Below, piece after piece: positions 1 through 8,098 of a stretch of 36,405 nt of DNA. The notes below the pieces were generated by a model. The model was given only the letters and a program-made list of their open reading frames with translations, was not told the origin of the DNA and did no database searches. The stretch comes from Betaproteobacteria bacterium UBA2592 (GTDB taxonomy: Bacteria > Pseudomonadota > Gammaproteobacteria > Burkholderiales > Rhodocyclaceae). The stretch spans positions 1 through 36,405 of the forward strand of contig DDKS01000057.1 of NCBI GenBank assembly GCA_002340095.1, read 5' to 3'. The position numbers and the translations under genes were made by a program. The first letter of the stretch is position 1; every line of letters starts with the position of its first letter.

Positions 1-2435
1 TTTTGTAAACACCCTCTCAGCACGCCTTCGGTCAGTTCCAGCTCCAGCCACTCGGGTGCGAGGCCGCTTTCCTTGAGGGTGTTGGCCACCAGGGTGGGCA
101 GGGTGGGGTGGCGGAACTGGGCGCCGGAAATGTTCACCGCCATGACCATGGGGGGCAGGCCGGCATCCTGCAGGGCCCGGGCCTGGGCACAGGCGGCCTT
201 GAGGACGAAGTTGCCCAGGGGGCTGATGAGGCCCGAGTCTTCGGCCACGGGGATGAAGACTCCCGGGGGCACCTGGCCCAGCACCGGGTTGTTCCAGCGC
301 ACCAGGGCCTCCAGACCGACGATGCGGCCGGTGCGCACGGAAACCTGGGGCTGGAAGTGCAGGAAGAATTCCCCCTTGTTCAGCCCCTCGCGCATGGCGC
401 TTTCCAGTTCCAGGCGCTGGCAGACCATCTCGTTCATTTCCGGGGTGAAGAAGCGGAAATGGTTGCGGCCTTCTTCCTTGGCCCGGTACATGGCGATGTC
501 CGCATGGCGCAGCAGGGTCTCGAAATCGCTGGCGTCATCGGGGAAGATGCTGATGCCGATGCTGGGGGTGATGGTGAGCTGGCGCTCTTCCACCTGGTAG
601 GGTTTACCCCCCTCGCGCAGGATGCGGCGGGCGAGGTCGGCCGCCAGTTCCGGGTTGGCGTGGGGTAGGACCACCACGAATTCATCGCCGCCGAGGCGGC
701 TCACCAGGCCCTTTTCCCCCGCCAGGCGGGAGAGCCGCTGGGCGACGGCCTGGAGCACCAGGTCGCCGGTGAAGTGGCCGAGGGAGTCGTTGATGTTCTT
801 GAAGTGATCCAGGTCCACGAACAACAGGGCGAGCTGGGTACGCTGCTCCTTCACGGCCTGCATGCTCGTTTCCGTGCGCTCCGCCAGCAGGCTGCGGTTG
901 GGCAGGCCGGTCAGGGCATCGTAGAAGGCCATGACCCGGATGCGTTCCTCGTTGTGCTTCTGCACGGTGATGTCGGAGAACGAGCCCACCATGCGCAGGG
1001 CACGGCCATCCGGGGCGCGCTCCACCACCCGGCCTCGCTCCAGCACCCAGATGATCCGGCCGTCGGTGCGGCGCAGCCGGTGTTCCGAGTGGTACATGTC
1101 GGTCTTGCCCTTGAGGCAGTCGATGATGGCGCGGCGCACCGAGGACCGTTCCTCGTCGAGCAGGTGGGTGGAGATCTGGGCCGGCGTGGTGGCCACCGGC
1201 CCCTGTTTTTCCAGACCCAGCATCTGGGCCAGGGCCTGGTTGCCGAGGAAGTCGTTGTGGGCCAGGTCCCAGTCCCAGATGCCGTCGCTGGCGGTTTCGA
1301 GCACGAGGGAAAGGCGTTGCTCATGGACCCGGATGTGATGCTCGGCGGTTTCGATCCGCGCCATGAAGTCGTTGAAGGTGTGGGCCAGCTCCTGGATTTC
1401 GGTGCTGCCTGCGGCTTCGACACGGCCGGGTTTGTGTTGCTGGGCCAGATGGCGGATCTGCCGGGTGAGCTCTTCCAGGGGGCGGAGGAAGCGCTGGGCC
1501 AGCAGCCAGACCAGGGGAATGGCGAGCAGGCTCATGACCATGGCGATGCTCAGGGTGTTCCGGGTGATGTCCTTGACCGGGCTGAAGGCCTCCTCCGCCG
1601 GATAGACGGCGGTGAGCAGCCAGGGTGTGCTTTGCATCGGGTAGCGGGCGACGAGGGCGGTAGGGCGGTCAAGCAGGCTGATTTCCTGGACCCGGGTGTC
1701 CGGATGGGCGCCGGCGGGGGGCAGCAGCGCGGCATCCGCTGCGGGCAGAGGCTGCAGGATGCGTTCCGGCTCCGGGTGCATGATGACCTGGCCGCCGGGG
1801 TGGGTGAGCATGAAATAGCCGGTGCTGCCGATGCGCACGTCCCGGAGTTCTCCGAGGATGTTGGGTTTGAACAGGTTGATGACGCCGGCCATGATGCCCG
1901 CCAGTTCGCCCTGGTCATCGAGGATGGGGGTGGAGAGGATGATCAGGGGCTGCTGGGTGATGCGCCCCAGGATGGGTTCGGAGACGTGGGAGCGGCGCTC
2001 GGCCACCACCTGGCGGATGTACTCCCGTTCCGCCATGTTCAGGCCCCGGCGGCCTGGCACCCGGGGCCAATCGGCGAGCAACAGGCCGTGGGGATCGAAC
2101 AGATAGAGGTCGTCGAACAAGGAGAGCAGGGCATTGCGTTCGCGCAGTTGGGCTTCCAGTTGGGCTTCCCTGGTGGGGCTGAGGGCGGCGACGGGAAAGT
2201 GCTGGGCCGAGCGTTCCAGGGCCAGCATCCGGGCGGAAATCTTTTCGTCCAGGCTGCGTCCGGTCTGTTCCACCAGGGTGCGGATCTGGGATTCCACCAG
2301 CAGTTGGTGCGCCGGGCGCAGCAGGACGATTTGCGCCAGGGCCTGGAGCCCGAGCAGGAACAGGGCCATGAGCCCCACCGCCAGGGCGATTTTGACCTTG
2401 AGACTGGAGGGAGGCGGGGTGGGGCTGGCAGTCAA
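1..2435 (-). CDS. Membrane-bound GGDEF-EAL c-di-GMP turnover protein with dCache, HAMP and PAS domains (C-terminus outside window)
   Basis: Predicted enzyme of cyclic-di-GMP metabolism in the inner membrane. About 811 codons are visible and the frame stays open to base 1, so the 3' end is missing. Order seen: transmembrane helix at about residues 14-34, a periplasmic Cache-like sensor to about 290, a second helix at about 294-312, HAMP, a PAS domain from about 368, a GGDEF domain with intact RLGGDEF at about residue 580, then an EAL domain with EALVRW and the later ELELTEG motif. The cyclase inhibitory RxxD site expected five residues before GGDEF is absent (GEKG there). Start chosen is TTG at 2435, the only reasonable start before the first helix; no clear ribosome site precedes it, so the start is uncertain. 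It diverges from rbgA. Both catalytic signatures look intact, so net activity cannot be told from sequence. Confidence 0.9.
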   Translation of the reverse strand, partial: MTASPTPPPSSLKVKIALAVGLMALFLLGLQALAQIVLLRPAHQLLVESQIRTLVEQTGRSLDEKISARMLALERSAQHFPVAALSPTREAQLEAQLRERNALLSLFDDLYLFDPHGLLLADWPRVPGRRGLNMAEREYIRQVVAERRSHVSEPILGRITQQPLIILSTPILDDQGELAGIMAGVINLFKPNILGELRDVRIGSTGYFMLTHPGGQVIMHPEPERILQPLPAADAALLPPAGAHPDTRVQEISLLDRPTALVARYPMQSTPWLLTAVYPAEEAFSPVKDITRNTLSIAMVMSLLAIPLVWLLAQRFLRPLEELTRQIRHLAQQHKPGRVEAAGSTEIQELAHTFNDFMARIETAEHHIRVHEQRLSLVLETASDGIWDWDLAHNDFLGNQALAQMLGLEKQGPVATTPAQISTHLLDEERSSVRRAIIDCLKGKTDMYHSEHRLRRTDGRIIWVLERGRVVERAPDGRALRMVGSFSDITVQKHNEERIRVMAFYDALTGLPNRSLLAERTETSMQAVKEQRTQLALLFVDLDHFKNINDSLGHFTGDLVLQAVAQRLSRLAGEKGLVSRLGGDEFVVVLPHANPELAADLARRILREGGKPYQVEERQLTITPSIGISIFPDDASDFETLLRHADIAMYRAKEEGRNHFRFFTPEMNEMVCQRLELESAMREGLNKGEFFLHFQPQVSVRTGRIVGLEALVRWNNPVLGQVPPGVFIPVAEDSGLISPLGNFVLKAACAQARALQDAGLPPMVMAVNISGAQFRHPTLPTLVANTLKESGLAPEWLELELTEGVLRGCLQ

Positions 2436-2565
2436 GATGGAGAGGCGCTGGATGAAAAGGGCAGATTGTACGGGGTGCGGGCATCGGCCGAAAGTATGAG
2501 AAGCGGGACGGTTGCCCCGCAGCGGTGCGATAATCCCGCCATTCCAGAACCGGCAGATCCGATAC

Positions 2566-3480
2566 ATGCCCATACAATGGTTCCCCGGCCACATGGCTTC
2601 GGCGCGCAAGAAGGCCGCCGAGACCCTGGCCAAGACCGATGTGGTGATCGAAGTGCTCGATGCCCGCATTCCCGAGGCCAGTTGCAATCCCATGATCCGC
2701 CAGCTCCGGGATTTTCGGCAGCGGCCCTGTCTCAAGGTGCTCAACAAGTCCGATCTGGCCGACCCTGCGGTCACGGCCGCCTGGCTTGATTTCTACAACC
2801 GCCAGCCCGGGGTCAAGGCGGTGGCCCTGTCCTGCAAGAACCCCGCCGAGCCGGGGCGCATTCCCGGTTTGTGCCGCAGCCTGGCGCCGCACCGTAACGA
2901 CCTGACCAAGCCCCTGCGCATGATCATCATGGGCATCCCCAATGTGGGCAAATCCACCCTGATGAATGCCCTGCTGAAGAAGCGGGTGGCCAAGGTAGGG
3001 GATGAGCCCGCCGTCACCAAGTCCCAGCAGACCCTGGACCTGGGCAAGGGCATGACCCTGACCGATACCCCGGGCCTCATGTGGCCCCGGATCGAGCACG
3101 ATTCCGACGGCTACATGCTGGCGGCCAGCCACGCCATCGGCACCAATGCGGTGATCGAGGAGGAAGTGGCCACCTTTCTGGCCCAGGTGCTGCTGCAGCG
3201 TTACGGGGATCTGCTGGCCGCCCGTTACAAATGCCCGGTGGCCGGGCTCGACGGCGCCGGCCTGATCGAAGCCGTTGCCGCACGGCGCGGCTGCCGGCTC
3301 AAGGGAGGCGGACTGGACCTCGAAAAAGCCTCCCTGATCCTGCTCACCGACTACCGCAGCGGGGCCATCGGCCGCATCAGTCTGGAGACCCCGGAAACCC
3401 GGGCGGCGATGCTGGCTGCTGCCCGGGAGCAGGTGGCGACCCGGGGCGAGGAGATGGACGCAGGGGCAGCCGAGGACTGA
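2566..3480 (+). CDS. rbgA: Ribosome biogenesis GTPase RbgA/YlqF
   Basis: Circularly permuted GTPase of the YlqF/RbgA family, which in other bacteria acts late in 50S subunit assembly. The 304-residue protein begins MPIQWFPGHMASARKK, the conserved N-terminus of the family. The G motifs come in permuted order: G4 NKSD first, then the G1 P-loop GIPNVGKST, then G3 DTPGLMWP. ATG 2566 was chosen over upstream in-frame starts because it gives the family N-terminus; no strong Shine-Dalgarno is visible. The 130-bp gap to the divergent GGDEF-EAL gene must hold both promoters; a GATAAT at about 2529 is a possible -10 but has no good partner. It converges on sodB across a shared hairpin. Confidence 0.92.
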   Translation: MPIQWFPGHMASARKKAAETLAKTDVVIEVLDARIPEASCNPMIRQLRDFRQRPCLKVLNKSDLADPAVTAAWLDFYNRQPGVKAVALSCKNPAEPGRIPGLCRSLAPHRNDLTKPLRMIIMGIPNVGKSTLMNALLKKRVAKVGDEPAVTKSQQTLDLGKGMTLTDTPGLMWPRIEHDSDGYMLAASHAIGTNAVIEEEVATFLAQVLLQRYGDLLAARYKCPVAGLDGAGLIEAVAARRGCRLKGGGLDLEKASLILLTDYRSGAIGRISLETPETRAAMLAAAREQVATRGEEMDAGAAED

Positions 3481-3490
3481 GTCCGCACAA

Positions 3491-3518
3491 GCAAAACGCC
3501 CCGGCCGGGGCCGGGGCG
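3491..3518 (-). terminator. Intrinsic terminator for sodB
   Basis: Bases 3497-3518 form a perfect GC-only inverted repeat (CGCCCCGGCC/GGCCGGGGCG). Read on the minus strand the stem is followed by TTTTGCTTG, so it fits a terminator downstream of sodB. It lies between convergent rbgA and sodB and may impede readthrough from both sides, though no T-run follows on the plus strand. Confidence 0.7.
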
Positions 3519-3539
3519 CGCGCGGGAGCGGGCCTGTCG

Positions 3540-4124
3540 TCAGGCGAAGTTCTTGGCGGCGAAGTCCCAGTTCACCAGGGCGTTCAGGAAGGTCTCCACG
3601 AACTTGGGCCGCAGGTTGCGATAGTCGATGTAGTAGGCGTGCTCCCACACGTCGATGCAAAGCAGGGCCTTGTCGCCAGTGGTGAGCGGCGTGCCGGCGG
3701 CGCCCATGTTGACGATGTCCACGGAGCCGTCGGCCTTCTTCACCAGCCAGGTCCAGCCGGAACCGAAGTTGCCCACGGCGGAGGCTTGGAAGGCCTTCTT
3801 GAATTCATCGTAAGAGCCCCACTTCTTGTTGATGGCCTCGGCCAGGGCGCCGGTGGGTTCACCGCCGCCGTTGGGTTTCATGCAGTTCCAGAAGAAGGTG
3901 TGGTTCCAGACCTGGGCCGCGTTGTTGTAGATGCCGCCGGCGGGGGCTTTCTTGATGATGGCTTCCAGGTCGAGGTTTTCGTATTCGGTGCCCTTGATCA
4001 GGTTGTTCAGGTTCACCACATAGGCATTGTGGTGCTTGCCGTAGTGGTATTCGATGGTTTCCTGGGAGATGTGCGGTGCCAGGGCGTCCTGGGCGTAGGG
4101 CAGGGCGGGCAGTTGATGTTCCAT
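3540..4124 (-). CDS. sodB: Superoxide dismutase [Fe]
   Basis: Cytoplasmic superoxide dismutase, 194 residues, the usual length for bacterial SodB. Metal ligands and surroundings are visible: the first His in HYGKHHNAY (residue 27), NHTFFWN, and the Asp/His pair in DVWEHAYYIDY. The NFGSGWTWLV segment is typical of the Fe/Mn family; iron is favoured by overall similarity to SodB, but metal choice cannot be proven by eye. ATG 4124 is preceded by GGAGAAACACAAG, a good ribosome site, and gives the standard N-terminus MEHQLPALPY; the frame is open further upstream but those residues do not fit the family. It lies 40 bp downstream of xseA on the same strand and could be co-transcribed, or have its own promoter inside the 3' end of xseA. 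Confidence 0.95.
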   Translation of the reverse strand: MEHQLPALPYAQDALAPHISQETIEYHYGKHHNAYVVNLNNLIKGTEYENLDLEAIIKKAPAGGIYNNAAQVWNHTFFWNCMKPNGGGEPTGALAEAINKKWGSYDEFKKAFQASAVGNFGSGWTWLVKKADGSVDIVNMGAAGTPLTTGDKALLCIDVWEHAYYIDYRNLRPKFVETFLNALVNWDFAAKNFA

Positions 4125-4164
4125 CTTGTGTTTCTCCGTTATCAGGGTTGTAAGCCAGAGGATT

Positions 4165-5520
4165 CTATTGGGCTTCCCGGGGTGGGGCAACCTGGGTCAC
4201 CTGGACCTGGGCCTCGCCCCGGGCGAGGATGAGTTGGAGGGAATCTCCGCGCTGGAGTTCCCGGGCATCCTGAATCAGTTGTCCGTCCGGGCCGCGCACC
4301 AGGGCATAGCCCCGGGACAGCACCGCGTGGGGATCCAGTTGGCGCAGTCCCTGGGCGGCCCTTGCCAACCGGGCGTCCTGCTGTTCGAGCTGGCGGTTCC
4401 AGGCGTGCCGGAGCCGCAGGCCCAGCACTTGCAGGCGTTCCCGGCTGCCGGACAGGGCCGGCTGCCGGGCCCCCAGCCGGCCGGCCAGTTTTTCCAGCTG
4501 GCGCCGGCGCTGCTCCTGCTGCTGGTACAGACCGTGGCCGAGCCGGGCGCACAGGGTTTCCAGCCGCTCCCGGCGGGTACGCAGCTGCCGTTCCGGCGAA
4601 GGCAGGCGGGCGGCAAGGCTGTCGAGGCCCTGGGCCCATTGCGCCAGGCGGTGCGCCTGGCTTCGTTCCAGGCGCCTGGCCAGGGCCGCCAGGCGTTCGA
4701 GCAGGACGGTCCGCTCCGGGCAGGCCATTTCCGCAGCCGCGGTAGGGGTTGGGGCGCGCAGGTCGGCGGCGAAGTCGGCAATGGTGAAGTCGGTTTCATG
4801 GCCGACGCCGCTGATGACCGGCAGACCGCAGGCGCGGATGGCGCGGGCCACCACCTCCTCGTTGAAGGCCCAGAGGTCTTCGAGGCTGCCGCCCCCCCGG
4901 CAGAGGATGATCAGATCGTTTTCCGAGCGGCCCGCCGCATCCAGGGCGGCGGCGATCTGGTGTGCGGCGCCTTCGCCCTGGACGGGAACGGGGAAGAGAG
5001 TGAGGCGGATCTGGGGGGCCCGGCGCGCCAGGGTGCTGAGCACGTCACGCCAGGCGGCCGCCTGGAGGCTGGTGACGATGGCGATATGTCGGGGAAAGGC
5101 CGGGAGGGGGCGCCGGGTCTCGCTGCGGAACAGTCCTTCCCTTTCCAGGCGCGCCTTGAGCTCCAGGAAGCGTTCGAAGAGCTGGCCCTGGCCGTTGCGG
5201 CGCAGGGTTTCCACATTCAGCTGGTAGTCTCCCCGGGCTTCATACAGGGTGGCGAGCACCCGGGCCTCCACCCTTTGTCCGTTTTCCGGGCGAAAACCCA
5301 GCAGCTGCGCCTTGTTGCGCCACAGGGTGCAGCGCACCTGGGCATCCGCATCCTTCAGGGTGAAGTAGAGGTGCCCCGAACCGGCCTGGGTCAGGTTGGA
5401 GATTTCGCCGCTGACCCACACCAGGGGAATGGACTGCTCCAGCAGGGAACGGACCATCCGGTTGAGTTCGCTGACGCTGAGGACGGCCGGGGGCGGGCAG
5501 GCAAGACGGTTGGCGGACAT
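4165..5520 (-). CDS. xseA: Exodeoxyribonuclease VII large subunit
   Basis: Large subunit of ExoVII, the cytoplasmic nuclease that degrades single-stranded DNA from both ends in an oligomer with XseB (not in this window). The 451-residue protein matches the family length. The N-terminal OB-fold is recognisable from VWVSGEISNL and SGHLYFTLKD. The catalytic core shows AIVTSLQAAAWRDVL, IILCRGGGSLEDLWAFN and ISGVGHETDFTIAD. A long Arg/Gln-rich coiled coil follows, and the C-terminus has the conserved LSRGYALVRGPDG strand. ATG 5520 was chosen because the OB-fold begins soon after; a TTG at 5550 would add ten residues. Position 164 (TSLQAAAWRD) replaces the more usual G-A-A pattern, a mild variation. 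Confidence 0.95.
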   Translation of the reverse strand: MSANRLACPPPAVLSVSELNRMVRSLLEQSIPLVWVSGEISNLTQAGSGHLYFTLKDADAQVRCTLWRNKAQLLGFRPENGQRVEARVLATLYEARGDYQLNVETLRRNGQGQLFERFLELKARLEREGLFRSETRRPLPAFPRHIAIVTSLQAAAWRDVLSTLARRAPQIRLTLFPVPVQGEGAAHQIAAALDAAGRSENDLIILCRGGGSLEDLWAFNEEVVARAIRACGLPVISGVGHETDFTIADFAADLRAPTPTAAAEMACPERTVLLERLAALARRLERSQAHRLAQWAQGLDSLAARLPSPERQLRTRRERLETLCARLGHGLYQQQEQRRRQLEKLAGRLGARQPALSGSRERLQVLGLRLRHAWNRQLEQQDARLARAAQGLRQLDPHAVLSRGYALVRGPDGQLIQDARELQRGDSLQLILARGEAQVQVTQVAPPREAQ

Positions 5521-5723
5521 GGGGGCGAGTTTACTCCACAATCCCGGCAACGCCCGCTGCTGTCCGTTCGGGTCTGGATGAGGCTGCCGGGGCGGTGCGG
5601 GCGTGCGTTTTCAAGTCATTGATGTAAAAGAGTTTGTTGGGGTTGCCTCGTTTCTGGGCAGGGCAAGCGGAAGCCTTGTCGGAACAGGGGGCAGGCCCGG
5701 GGGATGGCCTTCTGTCCACAAAG

Positions 5724-5746
5724 TTATCCCCAGTTTTTGTGGATAA
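5724..5746. promoter_or_regulatory. Inverted pair of DnaA-box-like sites in the xseA-exbB gap
   Basis: The 5551-5878 gap has no credible gene. Inside it, TTATCCCCA (5724-5732, plus) faces TTATCCACA (5738-5746, minus), five bases apart. The second is a perfect strong DnaA box; the first differs at one position. The flanks are GC-rich and show no AT-rich unwinding element or further boxes, so this is more likely a DnaA regulatory or titration site than an origin. Bases 5738-5746 lie about 218 bp upstream of the xseA start and 133 bp upstream of exbB. Confidence 0.45.
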
Positions 5747-5819
5747 GCCAGCTGCCGGGTCTGGGGACCGTCCAGGCGTGGCTGGTCATGCTGATGGCAA
5801 CGATTTTCCATGCGGGCTC

Positions 5820-5848
5820 TTGTCCTGACCCGGGGCTGAGGGCAGAAT
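5820..5848 (+). promoter_or_regulatory. Possible sigma-70 promoter for exbB-exbD-lpxK
   Basis: TTGTCC (5820-5825) and CAGAAT (5843-5848) are spaced by 17 bp, each matching four of six consensus bases, and sit about 30 bp before the exbB start. The match is modest and rests on position and spacing. Confidence 0.3.
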
Positions 5849-5878
5849 AGCCGGCTACTGGAAACCAGCGGAGGTTGT

Positions 5879-6484
5879 GTGTTTGCTATCGTTCAGGCCG
5901 CAGGCTGGCCCATCTGGCCCTTGCTTTTTGCATCGGTGATTGCGGTTGCCCTCATCATCGAGCGTTCCGTTGCCCTCCGGCGGGCCCGGGTGGTTCCGGC
6001 CGGATTGCTGCAGCGGGTGGTGGCTGAATTCCGCCGTGGCGGCGCCAATGATCAACTGATCGGCGAGCTGGAGCGCCATTCTCCCCTGGGGCAGGTCCTG
6101 GCGGCCGGGTTGCGCAACCGCAATGCCTCCAGGGAGGTGATGAAGGAGTCCATCGAGGAAGTGGGGCGGGCCGTGACCCATCAGCTGGAGCGCTACCTGA
6201 CCACCCTCGGGACCATTGCCTCCATCAGCCCCCTGATGGGCCTGTTCGGCACCGTGGTGGGCATGATCGAGATGTTCAGCGCCCAGACCCCGGGCAGTGC
6301 CGATCCCCATCAGCTCGCCCACGGCATTTCCATCGCCCTCTACAATACCGGCTTTGGCATCCTCATCGCCATTCCCAGCATGATTTTCTGGCGTCACTTC
6401 CGTGCCCTGGTCGATGGTTTTGTGGTGGACATGGAGCAGCAGGCCGTGCGTCTGGTCGAAGTGATCCATGGCGAACGTCAGTAA
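5879..6484 (+). CDS. exbB: ExbB/TolQ/MotA-family proton channel protein
   Basis: Inner-membrane proton-channel subunit that, with ExbD, uses the proton motive force to energise TonB- or Tol-type envelope machinery. The 201-residue protein has an N-terminal helix (WPLLFASVIAVALI), a cytoplasmic middle and the two conserved C-terminal helices around GTIASISPLMGLFGTVVGM and GISIALYNTGFGILIAIP, the family signature. Start is GTG 5879 behind GGAGG with a short spacer. It is 15 bp from exbD, with which it must form one operon. No tonB or tolA follows here; the nearest TonB-family gene is at 24258. In betaproteobacteria this exbBD pair next to lpxK is a recurrent arrangement, so a Tol- or outer-membrane-linked role beside lipid A genes is plausible. 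Confidence 0.9.
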   Translation: MFAIVQAAGWPIWPLLFASVIAVALIIERSVALRRARVVPAGLLQRVVAEFRRGGANDQLIGELERHSPLGQVLAAGLRNRNASREVMKESIEEVGRAVTHQLERYLTTLGTIASISPLMGLFGTVVGMIEMFSAQTPGSADPHQLAHGISIALYNTGFGILIAIPSMIFWRHFRALVDGFVVDMEQQAVRLVEVIHGERQ

Positions 6485-6499
6485 GCTGGAGTCCGCCCG

Positions 6500-6919
6500 A
6501 TGAATTTCCACCGCGGTCGTGGCCGGGAAGAGCCGGAAATCAACCTGATCCCCCTGATCGATGTGCTGCTGGTGGTCATCATTTTCCTGATGCTGACCAC
6601 CACTTACGCACGTTTTTCCGGTCTGGAGATCAATCTGCCCACGGCCGATGCCGCCGAGCGGGCCGAGGTGCCCAATGAGATCGAGGTGGCCGTGTCCGCC
6701 ACCGGCCAGGTGGCGGTCAACCAGCAGCCCCTGCAAAACACCGAGGTTCGCTTCATCAGTGAAGCCCTGACCCGCGCCGCGCAAGGGCGTGCCGATCCGC
6801 TCATCATCATCAGCGCCGATGCCAAGGCCACCCATCAGAGCGTGGTGGATGTGATGCAGGCCGCCCAGGCGGCGGGCTATCCCCGCATCTCGTTCATGAC
6901 CCAGACTCAGTCGCACTGA
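6500..6919 (+). CDS. exbD: ExbD/TolR-family biopolymer transport protein
   Basis: Partner of the ExbB channel. The 139-residue protein has a short cytoplasmic N-terminus, one transmembrane helix with the proton-carrying Asp in LIPLIDVLLVVIIFLML, and a periplasmic domain ending in the typical repeated strand-helix (LIIISADAKATHQSVVDVMQ). Start ATG 6500 follows GGAGTCCGCCCG. Its stop overlaps the lpxK start (TGATG), so translation of the two is probably coupled. Confidence 0.92.
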   Translation: MNFHRGRGREEPEINLIPLIDVLLVVIIFLMLTTTYARFSGLEINLPTADAAERAEVPNEIEVAVSATGQVAVNQQPLQNTEVRFISEALTRAAQGRADPLIIISADAKATHQSVVDVMQAAQAAGYPRISFMTQTQSH

Positions 6920-7941
6920 TGTCGTTCGGGGGTTGGCTGCAGGAGCGGTGGTATCGCCGGCGACTGGTCCCGGCGCTCTGGCTTCTGGCGCCCCTGTCCT
7001 TGCTTTTCCGCCTCGTTTCTGCCCTGCGCCGGTTTGCCTACCGCTGCGGCTGGCTGCCGGTCCTGCGGTTGCCGGTGCCCGTGGTGGTGGTGGGCAATCT
7101 CACTGCCGGGGGGGCCGGCAAGACCCCCCTGGTGCTCTGGCTGGCCGGGGCATTGCAGCGGGCGGGCTGGCGTCCCGGAATCGTCAGCCGCGGTTACGGG
7201 GCTGCGGAGCCGGGACCCTTTGCCGTGACGCCCGATGCCGCGCCTGCCCGGGTGGGCGATGAACCGCTGCTCCTGGCCCGGCGCAGCGGTCTGCCCGTGT
7301 GGATCGGCCGGGACCGGGGGGCGGCGGCCCAGGCCTTGCTGGCCCGGCATCCGGAAGTGAATCTGCTGCTGTGTGACGACGGCTTGCAGCACTACCGACT
7401 CGCACGGGATGTGGAGATTGCCGTGTTCGACGGGCGCGGTGCCGGCAATGGCTGGCCCCTGCCCCTGGGGCCCCTGCGGGAGCCCCTCGACCGCCTGCGC
7501 CGGGTGCATGCCCTGGTATTCAATGGCGCGCCGGACCACCGGGTGCTGAAGGCCGCGCCTCATCTGCCCGATTTCGCCATGAGCCTGGAGCCCGGGGAGT
7601 TCTACCGCCTCGACGATCCAACGCAGCGCTGCACGGCGGCGCAGCTGGCCGGAAGACGCCTGCATGCGGTGGCCGGCATTGGCGATCCTGCGCGTTTCTT
7701 CCGCACTCTGGCGCAGTTGGGCCTGGAGTTTACGCCGCATCCCTTCCCCGATCATTATGCTTACAAAGCCGACGACCTCCGCTTTGCCGAGGGTGAGGTG
7801 GTGCTGATGACCGAAAAGGATGGAGTAAAATGCGCCTCCTTCGACCTGGGCGAAGCCTGGGTCTTGCCGGTGGAGGCCCGCCTGCCGCCGGAATTGATCC
7901 ATGTCCTGCTGGAGACACTGAATGGACCCAAGGCTCCTTGA
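6919..7941 (+). CDS. lpxK: Tetraacyldisaccharide 4'-kinase
   Basis: Lipid A pathway kinase that phosphorylates the 4' position of the tetraacyl disaccharide at the inner-membrane face. The 340-residue protein has an N-terminal membrane-associated hydrophobic helix (ALWLLAPLSLLFRLVSAL), then the Walker A motif GNLTAGGAGKTP, SRGYG, and the family DDGLQHYRLARD motif. FPDHYAYKADDL and LMTEKDGVKC near the end are also typical. It overlaps exbD by one base and the next ORF by 20 bases, so it sits in a tightly packed operon with kdsB downstream, another lipopolysaccharide gene. Confidence 0.95.
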   Translation: MSFGGWLQERWYRRRLVPALWLLAPLSLLFRLVSALRRFAYRCGWLPVLRLPVPVVVVGNLTAGGAGKTPLVLWLAGALQRAGWRPGIVSRGYGAAEPGPFAVTPDAAPARVGDEPLLLARRSGLPVWIGRDRGAAAQALLARHPEVNLLLCDDGLQHYRLARDVEIAVFDGRGAGNGWPLPLGPLREPLDRLRRVHALVFNGAPDHRVLKAAPHLPDFAMSLEPGEFYRLDDPTQRCTAAQLAGRRLHAVAGIGDPARFFRTLAQLGLEFTPHPFPDHYAYKADDLRFAEGEVVLMTEKDGVKCASFDLGEAWVLPVEARLPPELIHVLLETLNGPKAP

Positions 7942-8098
7942 TATTCTCGTCTGCCCCGTCTGCAAGGGGGAGTTGATCTACAAGAAGGTGGAGCAGGAAC
8001 TGGTCTGCAAGCCCTGCCGGCTGGCTTACCCGGTGCGGGATGGCATTCCCGTGATGCTGGAGGCCGAGGCGCGCCAGATCCAGGAAGGTGAGGCTTGA
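7922..8098 (+). CDS. Trm112/UPF0434-family zinc-ribbon protein
   Basis: A 58-residue protein starting MDPRLLDILVCPVCKG, with two Cys pairs (CPVC and CKPC) and the family tail LAYPVRDGIPVML. In eukaryotes and some bacteria Trm112 activates methyltransferases; the bacterial YcaR-like members found between lpxK and kdsB have no settled role. The start lies inside the 3' end of lpxK (20-base overlap) and the stop overlaps the kdsB start, so all three appear translationally coupled. It is easily missed because of its size. Confidence 0.92.
   Translation: MDPRLLDILVCPVCKGELIYKKVEQELVCKPCRLAYPVRDGIPVMLEAEARQIQEGEA

Noticed and set aside
774..2789. Long plus-strand open frame of 671 codons opposite the GGDEF-EAL gene
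   Set aside because: The minus strand encodes continuous, recognisable Cache-HAMP-PAS-GGDEF-EAL protein over the same bases. The plus frame has no family features and reflects high GC.
3497..3518. Terminator for rbgA on the plus strand
   Set aside because: The stem is good but no T-run follows in that direction; it is better assigned to sodB.
5551..5878. Replication origin at the DnaA boxes
   Set aside because: Only two boxes, no AT-rich unwinding element, and no dnaA, dnaN or parAB genes nearby.
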